DNA of 20,803 nt from an uncultured Spirochaetia bacterium. Its GTDB lineage: Bacteria; Spirochaetota; UBA4802; JAGODF01. Positions 14,205 through 20,803 of the stretch are shown here, piece after piece. The stretch is taken from positions 1-20,803 of the forward strand of contig CALCJG010000485.1 of NCBI GenBank assembly GCA_937967705.1, given 5' to 3'. Below the pieces are notes generated by a model that ran no database searches, had not been told where the DNA came from, and saw nothing but the letters and a program-made list of their open reading frames with translations. The position numbers were made by a program, and so were the translations under genes. Position 1 is the first letter of the stretch, and every line of letters starts with the position of its first letter.

Positions 14205-14287
14205 CAATATATCAGAATGCGCACCACCGGCAACAGAGGCGAGAACCCCGGGCAGCCGGGACTACAGAACGAGAACGGGAGCAATCT

Positions 14288-14635
14288 ATGAAGTCCAGCA
14301 TCTCCATCAAGGAAATTCAGAGCGGGATAATCAGCGTGGCCGTGCAGGGCAGTTTTACCCTGGACAATCTCCATCAGGTGGAGGAGGCCCTGAACGAAGC
14401 CCTGGAAAAGGGGCCCTCGATACTGGCTCTGGACTGTTCCGCCATGGATTATCTCGATTCCTCGGCCATCGGGTCCCTCGTAAAATTCTTCAACAAGACC
14501 GTCAACCGGAAAATCCGGATGATACTGCTGGACCTCAACGAGGAGGTCCTACGGGTCCTCAAGCTGATCCGCCTGGAAAAATTTTTCGTCATCAAGACTC
14601 GAACCGAATTCGAACGGGAATTCATCTCCGGCTGA
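14288..14635 (+). CDS. STAS-domain protein (anti-sigma factor antagonist type)
   Basis: A 115-aa single STAS domain. The N-terminal strands (IISVAVQGSFTLDN), the ALEKGPSILALDCSAMDYLDSSAIGSLVKF core and the C-terminal helix match the SpoIIAA/RsbV family. The phosphorylatable serine is in DSSAIG (Asp57-Ser58-Ser59), at the same number as Ser58 of Bacillus SpoIIAA. Such proteins switch partners when an anti-sigma kinase phosphorylates them, though others serve in envelope or signalling complexes. No anti-sigma kinase, phosphatase or sigma factor gene is adjacent. GGGAG lies upstream of ATG 14288, and the ankyrin-lipoprotein gene starts 24 nt after the stop, so the two are probably one operon. 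The partner is unknown. Confidence 0.88.
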   Translation: MKSSISIKEIQSGIISVAVQGSFTLDNLHQVEEALNEALEKGPSILALDCSAMDYLDSSAIGSLVKFFNKTVNRKIRMILLDLNEEVLRVLKLIRLEKFFVIKTRTEFEREFISG

Positions 14636-14659
14636 CGGAAGCCCGTCACTCCGAGTGCC

Positions 14660-16660
14660 ATGAAACCGGAACAGAAACCCGCATCGCAGGTCCTTTTCCC
14701 CCTCCCGGTCATCACCCTCCTCCTTCTTTTCGTTCTGCATGCCGCGGGATGCAAGAGTCCCCAGCTTCTTACGAGGCAGGATTACTACACGCCGTCGGAA
14801 CACCTCAGGCAGAATAACCCCCGCTACGCAGCATTCAATCTGCCCAGGGGGGAGGAAGGCACCTTCATAAAGCTCATGGAGTGGACGTATCTGCGCCTGC
14901 TGGCGGGGGAACCGGACATCGACAAACTGGCCGCGTACGCAGTGAAGGCGGACCGGCAGGTCCGCTTCAAGGTGACCCGGGACATCAAGACCCTTTTTTA
15001 CCTGGACACGCCCGAGGGTTACTACGCCTCGGAGCACGAGATAGTCTGGATGCACCTGCTCCTCTCATGGGGATACTCTCTGAGGGGCGATCCTGAGAAG
15101 GCCGCCGTGGAGGCGAAGATCGCCTCCGGCCTTCTGAGTATGAACTGGAGCGAGGAGGGACGCTTTGACGACCCCCTTCTTCGCCTCATCATGGCGGGGA
15201 TGTGGACCCTCTGCGGACACTGGGACGAGGCGCGGGTGGACCTGCGCGTTGCGCGGGACAGCGATCCCTCCCTGAAGTGGCAGGACGAGCTCATAAGAAT
15301 GGAAGAGCCCCCGAAAAACCTCGTAATCCTGCTAGGGGGAACCGGCCCGGAACCGGCCTGGGACCCCAAACCCAACGCCAATCCCTTCCGGGGCGCCCGG
15401 CATCTCAAATGGCGCTACGAGGGGGAGCGCAGCCCAATCAGCATGAGGGACGCGAAGAACCGCCTCATCCCCCTCCGCATCTCGCCGGATTCCTCCTACT
15501 GGTACCGCCGCCACTTCCGGCGTGACAACGCACTCCGGGACGCGTTTAAGGACTCCCGCTACAGCCAGAGCCTGCTGGGCAGCGGCATCAAGACCGGCAC
15601 CAGAACCCTGGTGGGCATAACCGCCGGAGTGGGAGTGGCCGCTGCAGGTACGGGAGCCGGGCTGGGAATCCTCTACCTGGGGATGAAGGCGGAGAGCGCC
15701 TACGCCGTAGGCGCCGGCATCGGGGTCATCGGAGCGGGATTCGCCGGGGGCGCTTACGTGGCCCACAAGATCACCAAGGAGGGAATCGAGGAGGCACGTC
15801 GGGATCTGGACATCTCAGTCTCCTATCGCTATGTCCGCTTTCTTCCCGAATATCTCTGGATGGGCTGGAGCCGCAGGGAGGCGGCCTTTCCCCTGAAGGG
15901 CCAAAAAAAGAGACATCCCCTTTTTACGCTGGAGGAAAAGGGGCTCCTTTCCCGGAAGATAAACGGGGTGATCCTGGCCTTCTACCCCGACAGGCCCGAG
16001 ATGGGATATCCCGACATCCGGACCCGGGACATCGGCATGGGGCAGGAGACCTATTTCCGGAGCCTTACCCTCCTGCACCGGGCCATCGATGAGGGAGAGC
16101 TGGAGACCGTGAGGAGTCTGGTGAGAGAAGGAGCACCGGTGGATTTGAAAGACGATAAGGGCCGCTCTCCCCTCCATTACGCGGCCCGGAAACAGGACCC
16201 CGCATACCTGAAGATACTGCTGGAACGCCGTCCCGCCCTCAACACCCTGAACTCCGAGGGGCGGACACCACTCATTGAGGCCGTGTCCTGGAACAGCCCG
16301 GGGGCAGTCCGGACGCTCGTCGAGGCGGGAGCCCGACTGCAGGACCGGGACATCAACCGGGAAACCCCTCTCACCCTGGCGGCTCTTTTTAACCGGATGG
16401 AGATCGTCCGCATATTGGGGGAAAAGGGCGCCGATATCCGGGCCTTCAACCGGCGGGGATGGTGCGCCCTCCATTACGCGGCCCAGGCAGGAAATCAGGA
16501 AATGGCGGAATTCCTGCTGAAAAAGGGGGCTCGCATCAATCAGAGGACCCGTTCCCCCCATGGGGATTATCCCGCAGGGTCCACACCGCTCTCCGTAGCG
16601 CTGATCAGCGGGGAGGCAAAGATGGCGGATTTTCTGAAAACCCGGGGGGGAACCCGGTAG
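14660..16660 (+). CDS. Large predicted lipoprotein with helical-repeat region, glycine-rich hydrophobic segment and C-terminal ankyrin repeats
   Basis: The 666-aa product begins with a basic/hydrophobic signal (PLPVITLLLLFVLHAAGC) and lipidation Cys31, so it is exported and membrane-anchored. Residues about 45-215 are helical and TPR-like (LRGDPEKAAVEAKIASGLL; MWTLCGHWDEARVDLRVARD), recalling COG3014-type lipoproteins. A glycine/alanine-rich hydrophobic stretch (about 317-370) could be a membrane hairpin or glycine zipper. Ankyrin repeats occupy 468-663: TPLHxAA-type repeats begin near 470, 503, 536, 569 and 602, exactly 33 residues apart. A sixth begins near 642 after a 7-residue insert. The ribosome site before ATG 14660 is weak (GAG), which fits translation coupled to the STAS gene. 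Function is unknown; a periplasmic or surface interaction scaffold is the simplest reading. Confidence 0.82.
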   Translation: MKPEQKPASQVLFPLPVITLLLLFVLHAAGCKSPQLLTRQDYYTPSEHLRQNNPRYAAFNLPRGEEGTFIKLMEWTYLRLLAGEPDIDKLAAYAVKADRQVRFKVTRDIKTLFYLDTPEGYYASEHEIVWMHLLLSWGYSLRGDPEKAAVEAKIASGLLSMNWSEEGRFDDPLLRLIMAGMWTLCGHWDEARVDLRVARDSDPSLKWQDELIRMEEPPKNLVILLGGTGPEPAWDPKPNANPFRGARHLKWRYEGERSPISMRDAKNRLIPLRISPDSSYWYRRHFRRDNALRDAFKDSRYSQSLLGSGIKTGTRTLVGITAGVGVAAAGTGAGLGILYLGMKAESAYAVGAGIGVIGAGFAGGAYVAHKITKEGIEEARRDLDISVSYRYVRFLPEYLWMGWSRREAAFPLKGQKKRHPLFTLEEKGLLSRKINGVILAFYPDRPEMGYPDIRTRDIGMGQETYFRSLTLLHRAIDEGELETVRSLVREGAPVDLKDDKGRSPLHYAARKQDPAYLKILLERRPALNTLNSEGRTPLIEAVSWNSPGAVRTLVEAGARLQDRDINRETPLTLAALFNRMEIVRILGEKGADIRAFNRRGWCALHYAAQAGNQEMAEFLLKKGARINQRTRSPHGDYPAGSTPLSVALISGEAKMADFLKTRGGTR

Positions 16661-16672
16661 GGCAGTAACGGA

Positions 16673-17395
16673 TCAGGCCCGGCCCTTTCCCTTGCGGCAG
16701 AGATAGACGGCGATGAAATGTTCCCGGTAATCGGCCAGCTCTATATCGAACCCCGCCCGGTAGAGCATCTCCTCCATGATCCAGTCGTAGGTGGAATACT
16801 CGCTTCGTATATGCCGTGCAAAGCTCTGTCCCATAGCCTCGCCGCCCGATTCTGTCATCTGCTCCAGGGCGTACTGGACCGTCTTTTCGTATTTTTCCAA
16901 CTGAAGGGAGAAAACCACATCCCGGAGGAAAAACCGCCCCCCCCCCTTCAGGAGGCCGAAGACCTTTTTGAGGGCAATCATCTTCCAGAAATCCGGGAGG
17001 TGATGCAGCGCCAGCTGACTGACCACCGCATCGAAATGGTCCTCCGGCTCCGGGCAGTTGAGAAACCCCGACTGAATGAAGCGTATATTTTTCCGCTCCC
17101 TCTTACCGGCCTTCTGCCGGGCGTATTCCAGCATTACGGTGGAGACATCCGCCGCCACTACCTCCCGGTACCGCTCCGAGGCGCTCAGGACCAGCTCCCC
17201 TGTCCCCGAACCCAGCTCCAGCAAAACGCCCTCGCCCTTCGGCTCGAGGAGATTCAGTATCTCCTCATTCTCGGCCTTCACGTCGCGAATGCTGGCCATG
17301 CGCTGGTCGTAACGTTCCACTTCCTCCACGCTGGCATAATCCGTACCGATCTGCCGCATCTCATCGTAAATCCATTCCATGCCGCTCGTCATCAT
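16673..17395 (-). CDS. Class I SAM-dependent methyltransferase
   Basis: A 240-aa Rossmann-fold methyltransferase. Motif I is LLELGSGTGELVL (58-70), followed by the acidic ribose-binding residue in VVAADVS (Asp83), the region FDAVVSQLALHHL (121-133) and the post-motif GLLKGGGRFFLRDV (147-160). This resembles UbiE/small-molecule methyltransferases, but the substrate cannot be read from the sequence. The N-terminal 50 residues are helical and charged. ATG 17395 has AGGA about 8 nt upstream; a second ATG follows immediately. The gene is 43 nt downstream of the ClC channel gene on the same strand and probably shares its transcript. It converges on the ankyrin-lipoprotein gene with a 12-nt gap. Confidence 0.88.
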   Translation of the reverse strand: MMTSGMEWIYDEMRQIGTDYASVEEVERYDQRMASIRDVKAENEEILNLLEPKGEGVLLELGSGTGELVLSASERYREVVAADVSTVMLEYARQKAGKRERKNIRFIQSGFLNCPEPEDHFDAVVSQLALHHLPDFWKMIALKKVFGLLKGGGRFFLRDVVFSLQLEKYEKTVQYALEQMTESGGEAMGQSFARHIRSEYSTYDWIMEEMLYRAGFDIELADYREHFIAVYLCRKGKGRA

Positions 17396-17438
17396 ATTCC
17401 GTCCTGATAGGGTATTCTTACTTTTTCATTAAGTTCTG

Positions 17439-19226
17439 TCATTTCTTCCCGCCCAGGGAACCCAGGAACTGATCGGTCTCCCAGGTGTCCAGCTGCTTGT
17501 TGTAGGCCCGCAGGATGTCCTGGCGCGTGAGGAATCCCGTGATGTTCCTGTGGGCGCCCATGCGCACGATGGGAATGGTCTCTATGTCGTATTCCTCGAT
17601 CCTCTGTATGGCCAGCGACACGGGATCCTCCTCGCTGACCGTGGGTACCGGCGTGCTGATGTCCCCGGCTATGAGCAGGTCCACCAGGTCGCTGGAGATG
17701 AGGGCCTGGCGCACCTCCTTGAGAGAGACGATCCCGTAAAGCTCTTTATGATCAGCCACCACGAAGACATCCCCGTAGCTGGAGTCCAAAAGGTTTTGCA
17801 TCAGGTCGCGGAAGGGAGTCCGGTAATTGACCAGCTCCATGTCGGTGCGTTTCAGCTCCTTCACCTTGATTTTCCCCAGCAGATCCATCTCCCCCCTCTT
17901 GGAAACATCGATCCCGTCTTCCCTCAGCTCCAGGGCGTAGGTGGTACCGCCGTTGACATAGGTAACCACGAGATAGGCGATGACGGAAACCAGCATCAGG
18001 GGCAGGATGAAGCGGTAATCGTTGGTGACCTCGAAGACCAGCATCATGGAAGTGAGGGGGATGGAGTTGATCCCCGAGAGAACGCCTCCCATGCCCACCA
18101 GGGCAAAGACCACGGGATTGAGATGAGTGGCAAAGAGAAAATTGACCACCACGGCAAAGCAGTAGCCCAGCATGACCCCGATCATCAGGGCGGGAGCGAA
18201 GATCCCGCCGTTGGACCCCGCCCTGAGGAAAAGGGCCACGAAAACGATCTTGAGTATCAGCAGGACCCCGATGGTCTCGAAGGGGATTCGGCTGGCGATC
18301 ACATCATTGATGGTATTGTAGCCGATGCCGTAGAGCTGATGATACTTGATGAGCACGACCCCGAAGATCAGGCAGACCGGCAGGAGTTTGAGATACTCGT
18401 TGGTGATCTTGAGCCGGTTGTTGAGCAGGTCACCGAAGAATCGGGACATCCCGAAATAGAGAACAGAGAGAACCCCGCAGAAGATGCCGAGCAGCAGGAA
18501 GAAGGGATAATCCCCGATGCTCCCCAGCTGATAGGAAGGAATGCTGAAGACATGTTTGTTCCCCAGCACGGCCCGGGAAAGGATGTCCGCCACCACCGAG
18601 GAGATGATGAGCCCCGAGAGGGCCTGGTTCTTGAGATCATTGAGCAGGATCACCTCGATCCCGAAGAATACCCCGGCGATCGGAGCGTTGAAGACCGCCG
18701 ATATGGCCGCCCCCGCACCGGCCGCGGTGTACATCCTCATCTCCTTGCCGGTAAGCCCCAGCGTCTGGGACATGAATGAGCCGAAGCCGCTGCCGATCTT
18801 GGCGGCCGGACCTTCGGGACCCAGGGGGGCCCCCGTCCCGATACAGATGATGGGCGCCACCAGGTGGAAGAGGGTCACCCGGGGGGAGATGTAGCCGTTC
18901 TTGATGATCAGCGCCTTGATGACGCTCACCACCCCCTGCTGCCGGGCCAGGGCGGGCATGTAGCGGGTCATCGATGCCATGATGATTCCGCCCAGGACCG
19001 GAAGGACGAAGATGAAAACGTTGCTCACGGAAAAGACACGTGAGAAATGGGGCGGCTCAAAGATGGAACGCATCTTCTCCAGGAGATAGTGGAAGAGTAT
19101 GGCCCCCGAACCGGCAAAGACTCCCAGCAGGATGGAGATGGTTATGTAGGAAATATACCGGTAGATCTCGGATTTCTGCCGGACGCGGCCGAGCCAGTCA
19201 ATTAATAATTGCGCTCTCTTTCTCAT
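17439..19226 (-). CDS. ClC-family chloride channel/transporter with C-terminal CBS domain pair
   Basis: A 595-aa integral membrane protein with the ClC fold over residues about 25-425. The anion-selectivity motifs are GTGAPLGPEGPAAKIG (130-145, gating Glu138), NAPIAGVFFGIE (180-191) and GSNGGIFAPALMIG (337-350). Two CBS domains follow (about 454-510 and 521-578), usually nucleotide-sensing regulatory modules. At the position after Glu191, where the E. coli exchanger has the intracellular proton glutamate Glu203, this protein has Val192, as eukaryotic channels do. ATG 19226 is chosen because the channel begins soon after; AGGAGG lies upstream but almost abuts the ATG. Alternative starts (ATG 19298, GTG 19316) would add an Arg-rich extension. 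The methyltransferase gene follows 43 nt downstream. Confidence 0.92.
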   Translation of the reverse strand: MRKRAQLLIDWLGRVRQKSEIYRYISYITISILLGVFAGSGAILFHYLLEKMRSIFEPPHFSRVFSVSNVFIFVLPVLGGIIMASMTRYMPALARQQGVVSVIKALIIKNGYISPRVTLFHLVAPIICIGTGAPLGPEGPAAKIGSGFGSFMSQTLGLTGKEMRMYTAAGAGAAISAVFNAPIAGVFFGIEVILLNDLKNQALSGLIISSVVADILSRAVLGNKHVFSIPSYQLGSIGDYPFFLLLGIFCGVLSVLYFGMSRFFGDLLNNRLKITNEYLKLLPVCLIFGVVLIKYHQLYGIGYNTINDVIASRIPFETIGVLLILKIVFVALFLRAGSNGGIFAPALMIGVMLGYCFAVVVNFLFATHLNPVVFALVGMGGVLSGINSIPLTSMMLVFEVTNDYRFILPLMLVSVIAYLVVTYVNGGTTYALELREDGIDVSKRGEMDLLGKIKVKELKRTDMELVNYRTPFRDLMQNLLDSSYGDVFVVADHKELYGIVSLKEVRQALISSDLVDLLIAGDISTPVPTVSEEDPVSLAIQRIEEYDIETIPIVRMGAHRNITGFLTRQDILRAYNKQLDTWETDQFLGSLGGKK

Positions 19227-19333
19227 TCCTCCTGTTCCCGGGCATCGTAGCACGGCAAGACCGCGGGATCGTCTTCGCTCCCTTCCGCGGCCGGGCATGT
19301 CCACCGTCACCCTCACACCTCAAGCGATACGTC

Positions 19334-19361
19334 ATTAATCACGATAATTTTCAGTTGTCAA
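19334..19361 (-). promoter_or_regulatory. Candidate promoter for the ClC gene
   Basis: On the minus strand, consensus TTGACA (19361-19356) is 16 bp from ATTAAT (19339-19334), in the only AT-rich part of this divergent intergenic region. The leader to ATG 19226 would be about 100 nt. Confidence 0.45.
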
Positions 19362-19433
19362 TATTGTTATCCTGTGGCAGGCTTATTTTTCCCAGATAAA
19401 AGGGAAAACCAGACCACAGCGGGGGGAACCATC

Positions 19434-20579
19434 ATGAAAAAACTCGTCCTCATCTGCCCGGACTCTTTCAAGGAGTCCCTGAGCGCAAGGCAGGCGGGTG
19501 ATGCCATCGCGGCGGGTTTCCGGGAGGCACCGGGGGACTGGCTGCCGGAGGTATACCCCATGGCCGACGGAGGCGAGGGAACCCTCGACACGGTGCTGGA
19601 ATCCACGGGAGGCGAGAAGATCTTCATCGACACCCGGGACCCCCTGCTGCGGCCGATCTCCGCCCCGGCGGGGATTCTCCCCGACGGCAGGGTCCTCCTC
19701 GAGACCGCCGCCGTCATCGGCCTGCCGCTCCTCGCCCCGGAGGAACGCGACCCCGCCCGCACCAGCACCATCGGAGTGGGCATCCTTCTCCGGGAGCTCA
19801 TCAAACGGGGGCACCGCGACTTCCTCCTCACCCTGGGCGGCTCCTCCACCAGCGACGGCGGCGCGGGGATTCTCCAGGCCCTGGGTTTTTCCCTGCTGGA
19901 TTCCGACGGCCTGTCCCTGCCCCCCGGCGGGGCCGCCCTGGAAAGGCTGGAGTGCATCCTCCCCCCGGAGGACGGCCCACCTCTCGGCCAGGTGCGCTTT
20001 ACCCTGCTCTGCGACGTGGAAAACCCCCTCTGCGGGGAACAGGGCGCTGCAAAAATCTACGGCCCTCAGAAGGGGGCCGGTCCCGAACTGGCGGAGCAAT
20101 TGGACCGGGCGCTCTGCCGCTACGGTTCCCTTGTTGAAAAGGTTTCGGGAAGGAGCGTGCTCCCGGAGCCGGGTCTCGGGGCGGCCGGAGGTCTGGGAGT
20201 GCCGCTTCATGCCTTCGCCTCGGCCCGCCGGGAGAGCGGTGCTCGCTTCGTGATGGAACTGACGGGTCTGACCCCGCGCATCCCGGAGGCGCATCTGGTC
20301 GTGACGGGTGAGGGCCGGCTGGACGGACAGTCCGCCTCAGGCAAGGTGGCGGGGACCGTGGCTGCAGAGTGCCGCCGCCACGGCGTCCCCTGCGTGGCCC
20401 TCTGCGGCTCCCTGCGGGCTGATCACACCGAACTCTACGCTCACGGGCTCACAGCGGCCTTCGCCTGCATCGACCGCCCCGCCCCGCTGGAGGAGCTCAG
20501 GCCCCGGACGGCGGAGAACCTCCGCAGCCTGGCGCGCAACGCGGCCCGTCTCTGGGATTCCAAAATTAAAGGGGGGTGA
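19434..20579 (+). CDS. Glycerate kinase (GarK/GlxK family, glycerate 2-kinase type)
   Basis: This enzyme phosphorylates D-glycerate with ATP; family members usually yield 2-phosphoglycerate and feed glyoxylate, glucarate or serine breakdown into glycolysis. The 381-aa length matches the family. Motifs in order: CPDSFKESLSA (8-18), YPMADGGEGT (41-50), LTLGGSSTSDGGAG (132-145), DVENPLCGEQGAAKIYGPQK (194-213) and VVTGEGRLDGQSASGK (289-304). ATG 19434 has GGGGGGAA about 7 nt upstream; an in-frame ATG at 19374 would add 20 non-family residues. It stands alone on this strand with no glyoxylate or tartronate genes nearby, so the carbon source it serves is unclear. It ends 3 nt from the convergent chemoreceptor gene. 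Confidence 0.93.
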   Translation: MKKLVLICPDSFKESLSARQAGDAIAAGFREAPGDWLPEVYPMADGGEGTLDTVLESTGGEKIFIDTRDPLLRPISAPAGILPDGRVLLETAAVIGLPLLAPEERDPARTSTIGVGILLRELIKRGHRDFLLTLGGSSTSDGGAGILQALGFSLLDSDGLSLPPGGAALERLECILPPEDGPPLGQVRFTLLCDVENPLCGEQGAAKIYGPQKGAGPELAEQLDRALCRYGSLVEKVSGRSVLPEPGLGAAGGLGVPLHAFASARRESGARFVMELTGLTPRIPEAHLVVTGEGRLDGQSASGKVAGTVAAECRRHGVPCVALCGSLRADHTELYAHGLTAAFACIDRPAPLEELRPRTAENLRSLARNAARLWDSKIKGG

Positions 20580-20582
20580 TGT

Positions 20583-20803
20583 TCAGGAGTTCCGGCCGTC
20601 CACTTTCTTACGCAGCTGAACCGCCAGATCCTCAACCTCCCGGGAATGGGAAAAGAGCTTTTCCGCCTCCAGGGAATTTTCCTGGGTGATCTCGTTGATG
20701 CCCGAGATGGCGCGGGATATTTCCAGGACCGCGGACTTCTGCTCCTCGGTGGCGACCCGCATCTCGTCGGCGGGTACGGCATCGGCCGGGGTATCGCCGC
20801 CGC
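20583..20803 (-). CDS. Methyl-accepting chemotaxis protein, C-terminal fragment (5' part beyond window)
   Basis: Only the last 73 codons are inside the window. They read as the end of an MCP cytoplasmic coiled coil: ATEEQKSAVLEISRAISGIN followed by EITQENSLEAEKLFSHSREV and EDLAVQLRKKV, the second methylation-helix pattern. The ATEEQ/EITQ heptads include Glu/Gln pairs of the kind methylated by CheR, but exact sites cannot be assigned. No CheR-docking pentapeptide is seen at the C-terminus, which ends a few residues after the coiled coil. The tip hairpin and ligand-binding domain lie outside, so the class and ligand are unknown. It supports a motile, chemotactic organism. Confidence 0.8.
   Translation of the reverse strand, partial: GGDTPADAVPADEMRVATEEQKSAVLEISRAISGINEITQENSLEAEKLFSHSREVEDLAVQLRKKVDGRNS

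Noticed and set aside
17550..18779. Long open frame antisense to the ClC gene (409 codons)
   Set aside because: Low-complexity His/Asp/Gly/Gln-rich translation typical of an antisense shadow; the ClC reading on the other strand is unambiguous.
1..20803. CRISPR arrays, tRNA or rRNA genes, insertion sequences, phage or defence modules
   Set aside because: No spaced direct repeats, cloverleaf or rRNA-like sequence, transposase or integrase motifs were seen. The NYN and TetR genes alone are not enough to call a defence system.

Overview
The window is a gene-dense, GC-rich (apparently near 60%) bacterial chromosome segment with no tRNA, rRNA, insertion sequence, phage or CRISPR signature. The gene content suggests a motile, lipoprotein-rich, Gram-negative-type bacterium: a chemoreceptor C-terminus, a FliG-like domain, two predicted lipoproteins, the MEP isoprenoid pathway (ispG), a class III fructose-1,6-bisphosphatase and a DUF151 'bifunctional nuclease'. 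A spirochaete is my best guess. This is inference from family distribution and lipobox style; a deltaproteobacterial relative is not excluded.

Layout: (1) 1-2240, minus strand: a predicted lipoprotein, a stand-alone FliG C-terminal domain, a NYN-domain putative RNase with its own promoter, and a TetR-family regulator cut by the window edge. (2) 2518-3645: mobA on the plus strand, meeting a TPR protein on the minus strand whose 5' end looks frameshifted. (3) 3779-10411: a complete tryptophan operon trpL-E-G-D-C-F-B-A, preceded by a promoter, a leader peptide with four tandem Trp codons and two consecutive intrinsic terminators. (4) 10598-13008: a DUF151 nuclease gene and class III fbp, each with a candidate promoter. 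(5) 13022-16660: ispG (minus), diverging from a STAS-domain gene and a large ankyrin-repeat lipoprotein gene (plus). (6) 16673-19226, minus: a ClC chloride channel with CBS domains followed by a SAM methyltransferase. (7) 19434-20803: glycerate kinase (plus) converging on the 3' end of a chemoreceptor gene (minus).

The trp genes form one tightly coupled unit (overlaps of 20, 23, 11, 23 and 4 nt and one 4-nt gap) carrying chorismate to tryptophan. The most interesting signal is in its leader. A classical ribosome-stalling attenuator (Trp codons, 1:2 protector, 11-bp 2:3 antiterminator, 3:4 terminator) is followed by a second strong terminator. Its 5' arm can pair with the freed 3' arm of the first terminator. 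Read literally, one ribosome-stalling event would disable both terminators in a relay, while in tryptophan excess both could form in series.

Other points of interest are the solitary FliG_C domain with altered torque residues, a palindrome at the NYN/TetR promoter, the frameshifted TPR gene, a TrpC with a replaced active-site Glu, a ClC with Val at the 'proton glutamate' position, and a STAS/ankyrin-lipoprotein pair. All family assignments come from reading motifs; no database search was run.
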